This document shows positions 1 to 4,649 of a stretch of DNA of 5,224 nt, piece by piece. Each line of letters opens with the position of its first letter. The stretch's first letter is position 1. A program made the position numbers and the translations under genes. Below the pieces are notes generated by a model. That model was not told where the DNA came from, searched no databases, and saw nothing but the letters and a program-made list of their open reading frames with translations. Origin of the DNA: Candidatus Cloacimonadota bacterium (GTDB taxonomy: Bacteria > Cloacimonadota > Cloacimonadia > Cloacimonadales > Cloacimonadaceae); the NCBI GenBank assembly GCA_023392795.1, contig JAEWNJ010000058.1, forward strand, positions 1 to 5,224, written 5' to 3'.

Positions 1-330
1 CCTACCCAATTGGGCGGATTGGGCGGAGATATTGATAACGCCCCCGATGCACAGGCTATGGCGTCTTACATTGGCTGGGGTACTGACCTCCCCATGACCA
101 ATGATAATGCCATCTACATGGTGGAAATCCCGGAACATAGCGGCGATGATGGGATCGTGTACATCAAAGCCATCGGCCGCTCCGAAATGGACGGGAAACG
201 AGGCGTAGTGCATGGGATGATAGAGTTCCCTGAAGGCAAGATCACTGCCCGGGTCGATGAGATCACTCACACGGGAGATGTTACCACAGATACTTTTAAC
301 TTTGATCTTTGGGGCAGTACAGAACCCTGA
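1..330 (+). CDS. Type IV pilin-like protein, C-terminal part (5' end outside window)
   Basis: The frame is open through the left edge (codons for P-T-Q-L-G-G) and stops at TGA 328-330. The first in-frame TTG at position 10 has no ribosome site and is not taken as the start. About 109 residues are visible. The protein is recognised as the globular part of the same family as the two minus-strand genes at 677-1141 and 1320-1787. Shared landmarks are I-G-W-G, then an N-x-x-Y strand (N-A-I-Y), then a G-[RVK]-x-E turn, then V-V-H-G followed by F-P-E-G-K-I. The N-terminal hydrophobic helix that the paralogues carry would lie upstream of the window. No cysteines are seen. Expected role: subunit or minor subunit of a pilus- or pseudopilus-like filament, by analogy with the paralogues. 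It converges with the 677-1141 gene across a 346-bp repeat-bearing spacer. No clear intrinsic terminator follows. Family membership is fairly sure; the exact role is not. Confidence 0.8.
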   Translation, partial: PTQLGGLGGDIDNAPDAQAMASYIGWGTDLPMTNDNAIYMVEIPEHSGDDGIVYIKAIGRSEMDGKRGVVHGMIEFPEGKITARVDEITHTGDVTTDTFNFDLWGSTEP

Positions 331-406
331 TCCTCCGCGAAGTTTTCAGGCTTTTAGAGTTTTGAAGTTTTCCTAAGCACCGGGATAGAGTGATTTTTGT
401 ATATCG

Positions 407-434
407 CACGCGGATCTCGCAGATTACGCAGATT
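407..434. repeat. Degenerate nonamer repeat, 'cgcggat' orientation
   Basis: The stretch cacgcggat-ctcgcagatt-acgcagatt is about three degenerate copies of a 9-bp unit close to 'acgcggatt'. The same unit recurs at 3770-3802, 4179-4211 and 4301-4333 in this orientation, and in the opposite orientation at 535-566, 613-635, 3880-3900 and 4668-4847. It is the left-hand member of an inverted pair with 535-566 and 613-635 within the 331-676 spacer. It does not look coding. No function is known to me. Confidence 0.65.
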
Positions 435-534
435 CAAATAAATCCACAATTTACGATATTCAATTAGGAGCTTGATTGAGGTTTAGGTATCTGCTGCCAA
501 ATTCTCAGTTCACTTGCGTTCACTTTTCACTTCC

Positions 535-566
535 TAAATCCGTGCCATCCGTGTAATCCGTGTGCC
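535..566. repeat. Nonamer repeat, inverse ('atccgtgt') orientation
   Basis: Units of aatccgtg-ccatccgtg-taatccgtg-tgcc form a 9-bp periodic tract. It is the reverse complement, with cgcg replaced by cgtg, of the tract at 407-434. Like every inverse-orientation tract in the window it ends in 'gtgcc'. It lies in the convergent spacer between two pilin-like genes. Confidence 0.7.
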
Positions 567-581
567 AAAAAAGCGCCAGCC

Positions 582-612
582 ATTCTCAATTCTCAATTCT
601 CAATTCTCAATT
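582..612. repeat. Heptamer tandem repeat (attctca)x4
   Basis: Four perfect head-to-tail copies of attctca (582-588, 589-595, 596-602, 603-609) are followed by a partial att. The 7-bp period is not a multiple of three, and the tract sits between two nonamer repeats in a gene-free spacer. Such a perfect short tandem could change copy number by slippage, but no gene or promoter appears to depend on its length. Confidence 0.85.
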
Positions 613-635
613 AAATCCGTGCCATCCGCGTGCCC
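613..635. repeat. Nonamer repeat, inverse orientation
   Basis: The tract aaatccgtg-ccatccgcg-tgccc repeats the composition of 535-566 with one unit fewer. It directly abuts the attctca heptamer array, so two different short-period repeats are joined without spacer. Confidence 0.65.
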
Positions 636-640
636 TAATT

Positions 641-668
641 GTAAATCGTACATCGTAAATCCTAAATC
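641..668. repeat. Second heptamer tandem repeat (gtaaatc-type)x4
   Basis: Four 7-bp units lie head to tail: gtaaatc, gtacatc, gtaaatc, ctaaatc. The period equals that of the 582-612 array but the unit differs. An inverted relative occurs at about 450-458 (atttacgat, the reverse complement of atcgtaaat at 653-661). The tract ends 8 bp before the stop codon of the minus-strand pilin-like gene. No function is recognised. Confidence 0.75.
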
Positions 669-676
669 ATCCCCCC

Positions 677-1141
677 TTACTCACCCAACAAATTTACCTC
701 AGCTATCTCGAGGTCTTTATCCACAGCTCCCCGTTTGGTCTCAATCTTTCCCTCAGGAAATACGATCGTGCCATGCACTGCCGGTCTCAGCCCACCATGC
801 GATTCCACGCCCAAGCTCTTCACATGAACAGTGGTATTGGCGATATCTACTTGAATCAGGTATTGCCCGTTTTCACTGGACATGGGATTTTCTTCCCCCC
901 ATCCGATATTCCTGGCCAGCATCTCAGCATTGACCCCCTCCAAATCACGGCTCAGGCCGTTTAAAGCAGTCCACAAGCGGTATGATTCCTGGATCTGGAT
1001 CAGATACCGCTGAGTATCCTGTCCGATCATAGAGCCGTTGTTCTGGAATTTCTGCTGCATGAACATATTAAATCCCACCGCTACAGCGATGCCCACAATT
1101 ATAACAACCAATACAATGAGCAGTATCTGCTGGTTTCCCAC
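677..1141 (-). CDS. Type IV pilin-like protein (154 aa)
   Basis: The start is GTG at 1139-1141, preceded by AAAAGGAG seven bases upstream, which fixes the start; the stop is TAA. The protein begins M-G-N-Q-Q-I-L-L-I-V-L, and residues 6-28 form one hydrophobic helix, followed by an amphipathic stretch (about 29-60) and a globular part. This matches the layout of type IV pilins and pseudopilins with a very short leader: cleavage after Gly2 would be the expected prepilin-peptidase site. The usual Glu at mature position 5 is absent (Leu instead). Motifs shared with the paralogues are I-G-W-G (79-82), N-G-Q-Y (91-94), A-V-H-G (121-124) and F-P-E-G-K-I (128-133). No cysteines are present. It lies downstream of the paralogue at 1320-1787 on the same strand, but a strong terminator separates them and a candidate promoter sits in the gap, so it is probably its own unit. 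Role in filament assembly is inferred from architecture only; a minor subunit is plausible. Confidence 0.88.
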   Translation of the reverse strand: MGNQQILLIVLVVIIVGIAVAVGFNMFMQQKFQNNGSMIGQDTQRYLIQIQESYRLWTALNGLSRDLEGVNAEMLARNIGWGEENPMSSENGQYLIQVDIANTTVHVKSLGVESHGGLRPAVHGTIVFPEGKIETKRGAVDKDLEIAEVNLLGE

Positions 1142-1148
1142 CTATGAA

Positions 1149-1156
1149 CTCCTTTT
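1149..1156 (-). promoter_or_regulatory. Ribosome binding site deciding the GTG start at 1141
   Basis: Read on the minus strand this is AAAAGGAG, with GGAG seven bases before the GTG. The spacing equals that of the paralogue at 1320-1787, whose start is ATG, so the GTG assignment is well supported. Confidence 0.8.
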
Positions 1157-1182
1157 GAAATACTTAAATTTCACTCCATAAC

Positions 1183-1211
1183 AACGTAGTAGATTGTACT
1201 TCACCTGTCAA
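1183..1211 (-). promoter_or_regulatory. Candidate sigma-70-type promoter for the 677-1141 gene
   Basis: Minus strand: a perfect -35 TTGACA (1206-1211), then 17 bases, then TACGTT (1183-1188) as a weak -10 (3 of 6 matches). It lies about 45-70 bases upstream of the GTG start and downstream of the terminator of the preceding gene, where a promoter is needed. No -24/-12 motif is seen here, unlike upstream of the paralogue. Confidence 0.4.
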
Positions 1212-1271
1212 GAATATTCTCTGTTGAGATTAAATGGGAATACATCAATCACGTTTGTAAGCGCTTGAAAC

Positions 1272-1298
1272 AAAAAAAGGGGATTGAAATCCCCTTTA
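1272..1298 (-). terminator. Intrinsic terminator of the 1320-1787 pilin-like gene
   Basis: On the minus strand the RNA reads AAAGGGGAU-UUCA-AUCCCC followed by a run of seven U. The stem is nine or more base pairs with four G-C pairs at its centre and a four-base loop. It begins about 22 bases after the TGA stop. This is a textbook Rho-independent terminator and separates the two minus-strand pilin-like genes. Confidence 0.92.
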
Positions 1299-1319
1299 AA
1301 TGTTTAGTTAACCTGTTTA

Positions 1320-1787
1320 TCAGGAACCAGTGAAGCCTGCACTTGCGACATTACTAGTCGTAGTAGTACTGGCTGCGTCAATAACTTGAGCACTTATACT
1401 GCCTGCAGGGAGAGTAACAGTAGTCCTAACTGCAGGTTTTTTGGAATCTTTTTCTTCTTTTCCAATTCCATATACATATACGGTAGTAGCGCTCTGAGGA
1501 ACTACAATATAGTTGCCATTATCGTTATTTGTTACAGCAGCGCCCCATCCAATAAATCCACCAACTGCAGCAGCATCCATAGTCGTGGTCGGTTGACCAG
1601 CTCCGCCTTGAGAAATGGGGGTTTTGTAGTATTGCACGATCTGAGAGGCAAAGCTTTGGGCGTCAGCAGCGATAGCTGATTTGTTTGCACTGTAAGACTG
1701 GTTGTTGAACATCTGGATACCTACCGCGATGGCGGCACCAACGATGATTACGCTGAGTACGATTAAAAGAATTTGTTGAGTTCCCAT
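1320..1787 (-). CDS. Type IV pilin-like protein (155 aa), probable main subunit
   Basis: The start is ATG at 1785-1787, with AAGGAG and a 7-base spacing; an in-frame upstream ATG at 1838 would add 17 Lys/Arg-rich residues (K-K-N-P-K-K-R-R) before the helix, lacks a good ribosome site and would spoil the short leader, so it is rejected. The N-terminus M-G-T-Q-Q-I-L-L-I-V-L and hydrophobic residues 6-27 match the paralogue at 677-1141, and I-G-W-G again falls at residues 79-82. The remainder is rich in Gly, Ala, Ser and Thr with a Thr/Ser-rich tail (about 139-155), and has no cysteine. As in the paralogue, Leu replaces the canonical pilin Glu5. A sigma-54-type promoter, strong ribosome site and strong terminator suggest a highly expressed, regulated single-gene transcript, which is why I call it the likely major subunit. 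That ranking is inference. Alternatives are a pseudopilin or another single-helix surface protein. Confidence 0.9.
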   Translation of the reverse strand: MGTQQILLIVLSVIIVGAAIAVGIQMFNNQSYSANKSAIAADAQSFASQIVQYYKTPISQGGAGQPTTTMDAAAVGGFIGWGAAVTNNDNGNYIVVPQSATTVYVYGIGKEEKDSKKPAVRTTVTLPAGSISAQVIDAASTTTTSNVASAGFTGS

Positions 1788-1794
1788 GTGTGTT

Positions 1795-1800
1795 CTCCTT
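1795..1800 (-). promoter_or_regulatory. Ribosome binding site deciding the ATG start at 1787
   Basis: Minus strand AAGGAG, with GGAG at 1795-1798 and seven bases before the ATG. It follows directly on an A-run, giving an unusual A-rich leader: nine A, then CCC, then eight A running into GGAG. It settles the start in favour of M-G-T-Q-Q over the longer frame. Confidence 0.85.
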
Positions 1801-1819
1801 TTTTTTGGGTTTTTTTTTC

Positions 1820-1840
1820 CACTTTGGAAAGTGTTCACAC
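1820..1840 (-). promoter_or_regulatory. Overlapping small inverted repeats in the pilin-like gene leader
   Basis: CACTTT (1820-1825) and AAAGTG (1828-1833) form an inverted repeat, overlapping GTGT (1831-1834) / ACAC (1837-1840). If transcription starts near 1858 both lie in the leader RNA and are mutually exclusive because they share bases 1831-1833. They could be a small alternative structure or an operator. Stems are short (4-6 bp), so confidence is low. Confidence 0.3.
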
Positions 1841-1869
1841 TATGTGTTGTTGTCTGCTTTAAGGTAAAC

Positions 1870-1885
1870 GCAAGATGCGTGCCAA
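1870..1885 (-). promoter_or_regulatory. Sigma-54 (RpoN) -24/-12 promoter of the 1320-1787 gene
   Basis: The minus strand reads TTGGCACGCATCTTGC, matching the -24/-12 consensus TTGGCACG-N4-TTGC. GG (1882-1883) and GC (1870-1871) are separated by exactly 10 bases, the spacing required by sigma-54. It predicts transcription starting near 1858 (an A) and a leader of about 71 nt. Known biology: several type IV pilin genes (for example pilA of Pseudomonas) are sigma-54 dependent and driven by PilR-type activators. The rest of the spacer to 2086 could hold an activator site; only weak inverted repeats (gtga/tcac at 2008-2018, atgt/acat at 1991-2003) are visible there, and no other gene is seen in it. 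Confidence 0.75.
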
Positions 1886-2086
1886 TTCGGTATTAGGGCA
1901 GGAGAAACAACTTGAGGGATAGCCTAAACATCTGAATGGCACAATGTAACAGCTATGATCATGCGACAAAAAAACAGAGATCAGGACCATATGTCGGGCA
2001 CATGATTGTGAAGATCACGATACACAGCCATGGCGCACTGTCCCCCTTGGGAAACATACATGGAGTTTGACCAATGCGTCCATACT

Positions 2087-3652
2087 TCACTGGTTGTTCT
2101 CCGCCGCACGCGTCACGCGGTAAAGCCTCAGATCCTGATCTTTATCAGACACATCGGTGAGTACCATATCGTAAAATTCATCTTTCTTGACCGTGTACTC
2201 ATTCCATCCGAAGTACCTGGTAAGCCCGAAATAGTGCAGGACATAATCAACCTTGTACAGATCAAGCAGTTCCTCTTTGTTTTCCAGATCAGTATTTGGA
2301 GGTACCAGGATATAGCCATGGTCAGTATAGAGATTGTAGCCTACGATGTTGGAGAGGATGATCGCGTCGGTGGGAATGCGGTTATCTTCCAGCATCTTAT
2401 CGGCTTCGGAAAATATCTGATTTCTGATTTGCGCGCTTACGGGGATCCATTGGCTGAAATTAGCTACGCAGTAAATCTGGAAAAACAACACGAGCATCAC
2501 AACAACATATCTGGGGATGAGTTGCCTATCTTTGAACAATGCCAGAAGGCTCTGTTCCATCAAGACTGTGGAAAAGATGATCAGAGGGACGAAGAGCGGG
2601 AAGATATAGCGGGGGTTGGGTGTTCCTCTGCTAAAGGCATATATGCCCAAGTTTACTGCCAGGAGCAGCCAGATGCTTTGTTTATCTCTATTGTTAGGAC
2701 TTGCCGCCAGGTAGAAGATAGTGAAGGGAAACAGCAAGCCGAGATTGCGCCAATCCAAGGCAATGGTCGCAATCTTTTGCAGCACTGTGATGCAGATATG
2801 GGGCGAGAAAAAGAGCTTTGGTAATGCCGATACTTCCCGACTGTAGCCATCAAAGGGAAAGCTGTGACTGAAAGAAAGCAGCGGCGGGGTGGACATCACA
2901 TAGAACCTCAGACCGTACCAGAGAGCTAAAAACGCCGCGAAATAGAACGATACAGCAAATATGCGTTTGAACCTTCCACATAGCAGGAGATGCAGCATAA
3001 ACGCTGCTGCCATGGGCATGTTTGCTCTCTTAATACTAAAGAGGGATGCCAAAGCCAAGCCATACAAGATATAATGCCATACCGGCACCTTCTCATTATT
3101 GACTATATGACTGTGACATACAAAGACCACAACAAAGTTGAAGAGTGTAAAGCTTTCAAGCCAGGCTCCAAATGAGTACTCAAAGAGGGTGTAGCTTCCT
3201 CCGATGCAGAGTAGGGCAAGGAAATGGGCAAAACCATATTCCGGAAACTTGCGCAGCATAAAGCGGTAGATAATAAACAGCGATGCCAGCAGGAGCAAGA
3301 GGTTAAGGATATTTACTCCGGTCATGAAATGAGTCTTCCCGGTCAACAGGTAGATCCCGCTCATCAGATAGGTATAGATCGGAGCTCTGCTCCAGCCCTG
3401 ATAGCGGTTGCCGTATTTGTTTACGTAATCGGTAATGGTATCGATATCCATATTGAAACGGCATATTGAGCTCACAAAACCCTTGCCTTCAGCCACGTTT
3501 CTTGCTGTCTCCATATAGATGGCAGAATCGCTGCCGGTGATATTGGGACTCCACATGATCAGCGCCGGAACGCGCATCAGAATGACAATCAGAAACGCAA
3601 GCAGGATGTACTTGTACTTGGCAAACATAATTCTCCCGGATAAGTCGTTCAT
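2087..3652 (-). CDS. GT-C type membrane glycosyltransferase (PMT/ArnT-like), 521 aa
   Basis: This is a multi-pass membrane protein. Hydrophobic segments lie at about 14-34, 95-104, 111-131, 140-155, 165-182, 191-205, 213-226, 231-247, 303-317, 326-340, 348-365 and 381-397, followed by a soluble C-terminal part (about 400-521). The first loop carries G-S-D-S-A-I-Y (40-46) and A-R-N-V-A-E-G-K-G-F (50-59), the typical acidic-loop and 'A-x-x-x-x-x-G-x-G-F' signature of the PMT/ArnT-like GT-C families; Asp42 is the candidate catalytic residue. N-P-R-Y-I-F-P (346-352) is the other family hallmark. Such enzymes use polyprenyl-phosphate sugars as donors on the outer face of the inner membrane; acceptor and sugar cannot be read here. 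Start: ATG 3650-3652 with GAGG upstream; a second ATG at 3626-3628 (M-F-A-K-Y-K-Y) with GGGAG is equally placed, giving 513 aa. No terminator is visible downstream. It may modify surface polymers or the adjacent pilin-like proteins, but only adjacency suggests this. Confidence 0.85.
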   Translation of the reverse strand: MNDLSGRIMFAKYKYILLAFLIVILMRVPALIMWSPNITGSDSAIYMETARNVAEGKGFVSSICRFNMDIDTITDYVNKYGNRYQGWSRAPIYTYLMSGIYLLTGKTHFMTGVNILNLLLLLASLFIIYRFMLRKFPEYGFAHFLALLCIGGSYTLFEYSFGAWLESFTLFNFVVVFVCHSHIVNNEKVPVWHYILYGLALASLFSIKRANMPMAAAFMLHLLLCGRFKRIFAVSFYFAAFLALWYGLRFYVMSTPPLLSFSHSFPFDGYSREVSALPKLFFSPHICITVLQKIATIALDWRNLGLLFPFTIFYLAASPNNRDKQSIWLLLAVNLGIYAFSRGTPNPRYIFPLFVPLIIFSTVLMEQSLLALFKDRQLIPRYVVVMLVLFFQIYCVANFSQWIPVSAQIRNQIFSEADKMLEDNRIPTDAIILSNIVGYNLYTDHGYILVPPNTDLENKEELLDLYKVDYVLHYFGLTRYFGWNEYTVKKDEFYDMVLTDVSDKDQDLRLYRVTRAAENNQ

Positions 3653-3691
3653 TGATCCTCAGGAACTGAATAACACCTGATTCTTTCCCAT

Positions 3692-3718
3692 AAGCCTGTC
3701 TCGGTTATCGGGCTTTTT
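3692..3718 (+). terminator. Possible intrinsic terminator-like hairpin (plus strand)
   Basis: AAGCCTG (3692-3698) pairs with CGGGCTT (3709-3715, one G-U pair) around a 10-base loop, and a run of five T ends at 3718. The form is terminator-like for plus-strand RNA, yet no plus-strand gene ends nearby. It may instead be a leader hairpin of the minus-strand glycosyltransferase gene; a TTGACA-like -35 lies just outside it (minus strand, 3718-3723) but has no convincing -10. Confidence 0.3.
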
Positions 3719-3769
3719 GTCAATGGAATTCTCTTTTTTTGGTATTCCCCCATTTTTTGATCCATTCAT

Positions 3770-3802
3770 ATCTCACGCTGATTACGCGGATAGCGCGGAT
3801 TT
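3770..3802. repeat. Nonamer repeat, 'cgcggat' orientation (left arm)
   Basis: Begins atctcacgctgattacgcgg and continues at-agcgcggattt: three to four units of 'acgcggatt'. It matches the openings of the two direct-repeat copies at 4179-4211 and 4301-4333 almost base for base, including the atctcac start and the gcggattt end. Bases 3774-3792 are the inverted partner of 3880-3898 (17 of 19 bases complementary). Confidence 0.8.
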
Positions 3803-3823
3803 GTTGGATATAATTTTGAGATA

Positions 3824-3857
3824 GAAACCTGGCTTTCCTGCACGTGAATCAGGTTCC
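3824..3857. repeat. Inner inverted repeat between the nonamer arms
   Basis: GAAACCTG (3824-3831) and CAGGTTCC (3850-3857) are inverted with one mismatch around an 18-base loop. The pair is nested inside the outer inverted arms 3774-3792/3880-3898, so 3774-3898 could fold as one long imperfect hairpin. No ORF is seen inside. Confidence 0.45.
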
Positions 3858-3879
3858 ATCACAGTTTTAAAAAACAAAG

Positions 3880-3900
3880 AATCCGCGTAATCCGCGTGCC
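3880..3900. repeat. Nonamer repeat, inverse orientation (right arm)
   Basis: The tract aatccgcg-taatccgcg-tgcc holds two units in inverse orientation and ends in the 'gtgcc' found at the end of all inverse tracts here. It is the inverted partner of 3774-3792. It is followed by 'caatcaa', which also follows the units of the tandem array at 4806 and 4847. Confidence 0.8.
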
Positions 3901-3925
3901 CAATCAAGAACGACCCGGGATTTCG

Positions 3926-4054
3926 TTACGCTGCACCCCAGGCCATTTTGCCTCGGTGTAACAGATCATGCACATCCACATCCTCCGGGGGTTGGAGCTT
4001 TCTTGCCTTCTTGTAATTGATACGCTTCCCATACACCGGTCGAACACCGGTCAT
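3926..4054 (-). other. Short open frame (42 codons) entering the palindrome; coding status unknown
   Basis: Minus-strand ATG at 4052-4054 to TAA at 3926-3928 would give a 42-residue peptide beginning M-T-G-V-R-P-V-Y-G-K-R, basic at first, then P-P-E-D-V-D-V-H-D-L-L, ending M-A-W-G-A-A. The ATG lies in the left arm of the palindrome at 4036-4081, with no ribosome site ahead of it. A second minus-strand frame through the same DNA is also open (ending G-G-C-G-C-A), so openness is not good evidence of coding. No domain is recognised. It may be a remnant of a larger gene or part of a non-coding repeat; I would not call it a gene. Confidence 0.15.
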
Positions 4055-4081
4055 AGGTTTGTATGACCGGTGTTCGACCGG
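4036..4081. repeat. Perfect inverted repeat, 20-bp arms with 6-bp loop
   Basis: Left arm 4036-4055 (ccggtcgaacaccggtcata) is the exact reverse complement of 4062-4081; the spacer is ggtttg. Each arm is itself built of two 11-bp-spaced CCGGT blocks, so the self-complementary ACCGGT hexamer occurs three times, plus one accggc. No T-run follows on either strand, so it is unlikely to be an ordinary terminator. It could be a cruciform or protein-binding site, a REP-like element, or the joined ends of a lost mobile element. No flanking target duplication was seen. Confidence 0.9.
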
Positions 4082-4176
4082 CTAACTACACGCGCATGAA
4101 CCTGAAGATAGGAAGACGCTACTTGACACTTTCCTTTTGAGCAGACCTGTGGTAGCATAGGACGTAGATCAATTCA

Positions 4177-4261
4177 CTATCTCACGCGGATTACACGGAT
4201 TTCGCGGATTTAATGATAAAACGGATTCGGGCTGGAATGAACAATGAAGGGTGCTCAGATG
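4177..4261. repeat. Direct repeat copy A (~85 bp)
   Basis: It starts ctatctcacgcggattacac, continues through nonamer units, taatgataaaacgg and a variable G-rich part, and ends gaatgaacaatgaagggtgc-tcagatg. Copy B at 4299-4384 is nearly identical, with about six substitutions and one single-base indel. The first 35 bases are the nonamer left arm also present at 3770-3802; the rest (about 4212-4261) occurs only in these two copies. A frame starting at the shared ATG is open but shows no protein-like pattern. Confidence 0.88.
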
Positions 4262-4298
4262 GAGGCCTGGCTGGACTAACGGGGCTGCAAGGACTGAT

Positions 4299-4384
4299 CT
4301 ATCTCACGCGGATTACACGGATGACGCGGATTTAATGATAAAACGGCTTCGCGGGGGGAATGAACAATGAAGGGTGCTCAGATG
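4299..4384. repeat. Direct repeat copy B (~86 bp)
   Basis: This is the second copy of 4177-4261, offset 122-123 bp. The most variable part is the G-rich segment just before the ATG (a run of six G, against gggctgg in copy A). The 37 bases between the copies (4262-4298) are unique. Immediately after copy B comes an A-run and then the hairpin region. Confidence 0.88.
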
Positions 4385-4448
4385 TGAAAAAAACCTCTAA
4401 CTATTCCCAAAAAGGGTCTCTAAAACATGCTGGTAAACCTATAAGATA

Positions 4449-4527
4449 TGTCCAAACTCCAGGGAGCTATAGGAAAGCTCCCCTACGTAAGGTAGCATTC
4501 CGATGCTACGACTGTCCAAACTCCAGG
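4449..4527. repeat. 15-bp direct repeats tgtccaaactccagg flanking two hairpins
   Basis: The 15-mer occurs exactly at 4449-4463 and 4513-4527, 64 bp apart. Between the copies lie the hairpins 4462-4482 and 4492-4509. The pattern (conserved 15-mer followed by a hairpin or an unpaired stretch) looks modular, as in a structured RNA or a composite repeat element. Confidence 0.85.
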
Positions 4528-4586
4528 TTGCTGAGCTGCCTTCAGAAGCGAGCTCACGCTCGCTGTGGCAAGCAGGAGCTTGCCAC
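4462..4586. repeat. Cluster of four consecutive hairpins
   Basis: Perfect stems are: gggagct 4462-4468 / agctccc 4476-4482; gtagcat 4492-4498 / atgctac 4503-4509; agcgagc 4547-4553 / gctcgct 4558-4564; gtggcaagc 4565-4573 / gcttgccac 4578-4586. Loops are 4-7 bases, and the last two stems touch. Four perfect stems of 7-9 bp within 125 bp is far above what coding DNA normally shows. Neither strand ends a stem in a T-run, so these are not simple terminators. Candidate explanations are a structured non-coding RNA or a non-autonomous palindromic repeat element. The strand is unknown, and a plus-strand frame through the region is not protein-like. Confidence 0.8.
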
Positions 4587-4649
4587 CCCAATTCGGCCAC
4601 CTCCAGATGCACACCTACTCGAGTTGGAAGAGGGCCTAAAACCCCCCCC

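Noticed and set aside
562..933. 123-codon plus-strand frame
   Set aside because: It starts within repeats and continues antisense to the pilin-like gene at 677-1141, which has a ribosome site, hydrophobic helix and paralogues.
1788..1838. Longer start (17 extra residues) for the 1320-1787 gene
   Set aside because: The added residues are Lys/Arg-rich and encoded partly by the A-runs, no ribosome site precedes them, and the shorter start has a good site at the same spacing as the paralogue.
2030..2824. 264-codon open frame on the plus strand
   Set aside because: It lies antisense to the C-terminal half of the membrane glycosyltransferase, whose membrane segments and family motifs are clear. 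The plus-strand product has no recognisable domain and no good ribosome site.
4130..4170. Promoter starting with TTGACA near 4123-4128 on the plus strand
   Set aside because: No -10-like hexamer occurs at 16-18 bases; the nearest TA-rich candidate is about 24 bases away, and there is no plus-strand gene downstream.
4386..4420. Terminator on the minus strand (cccaaaaaggg hairpin near a run of seven T)
   Set aside because: The stem is only three base pairs and the T-run is more than ten bases from it.
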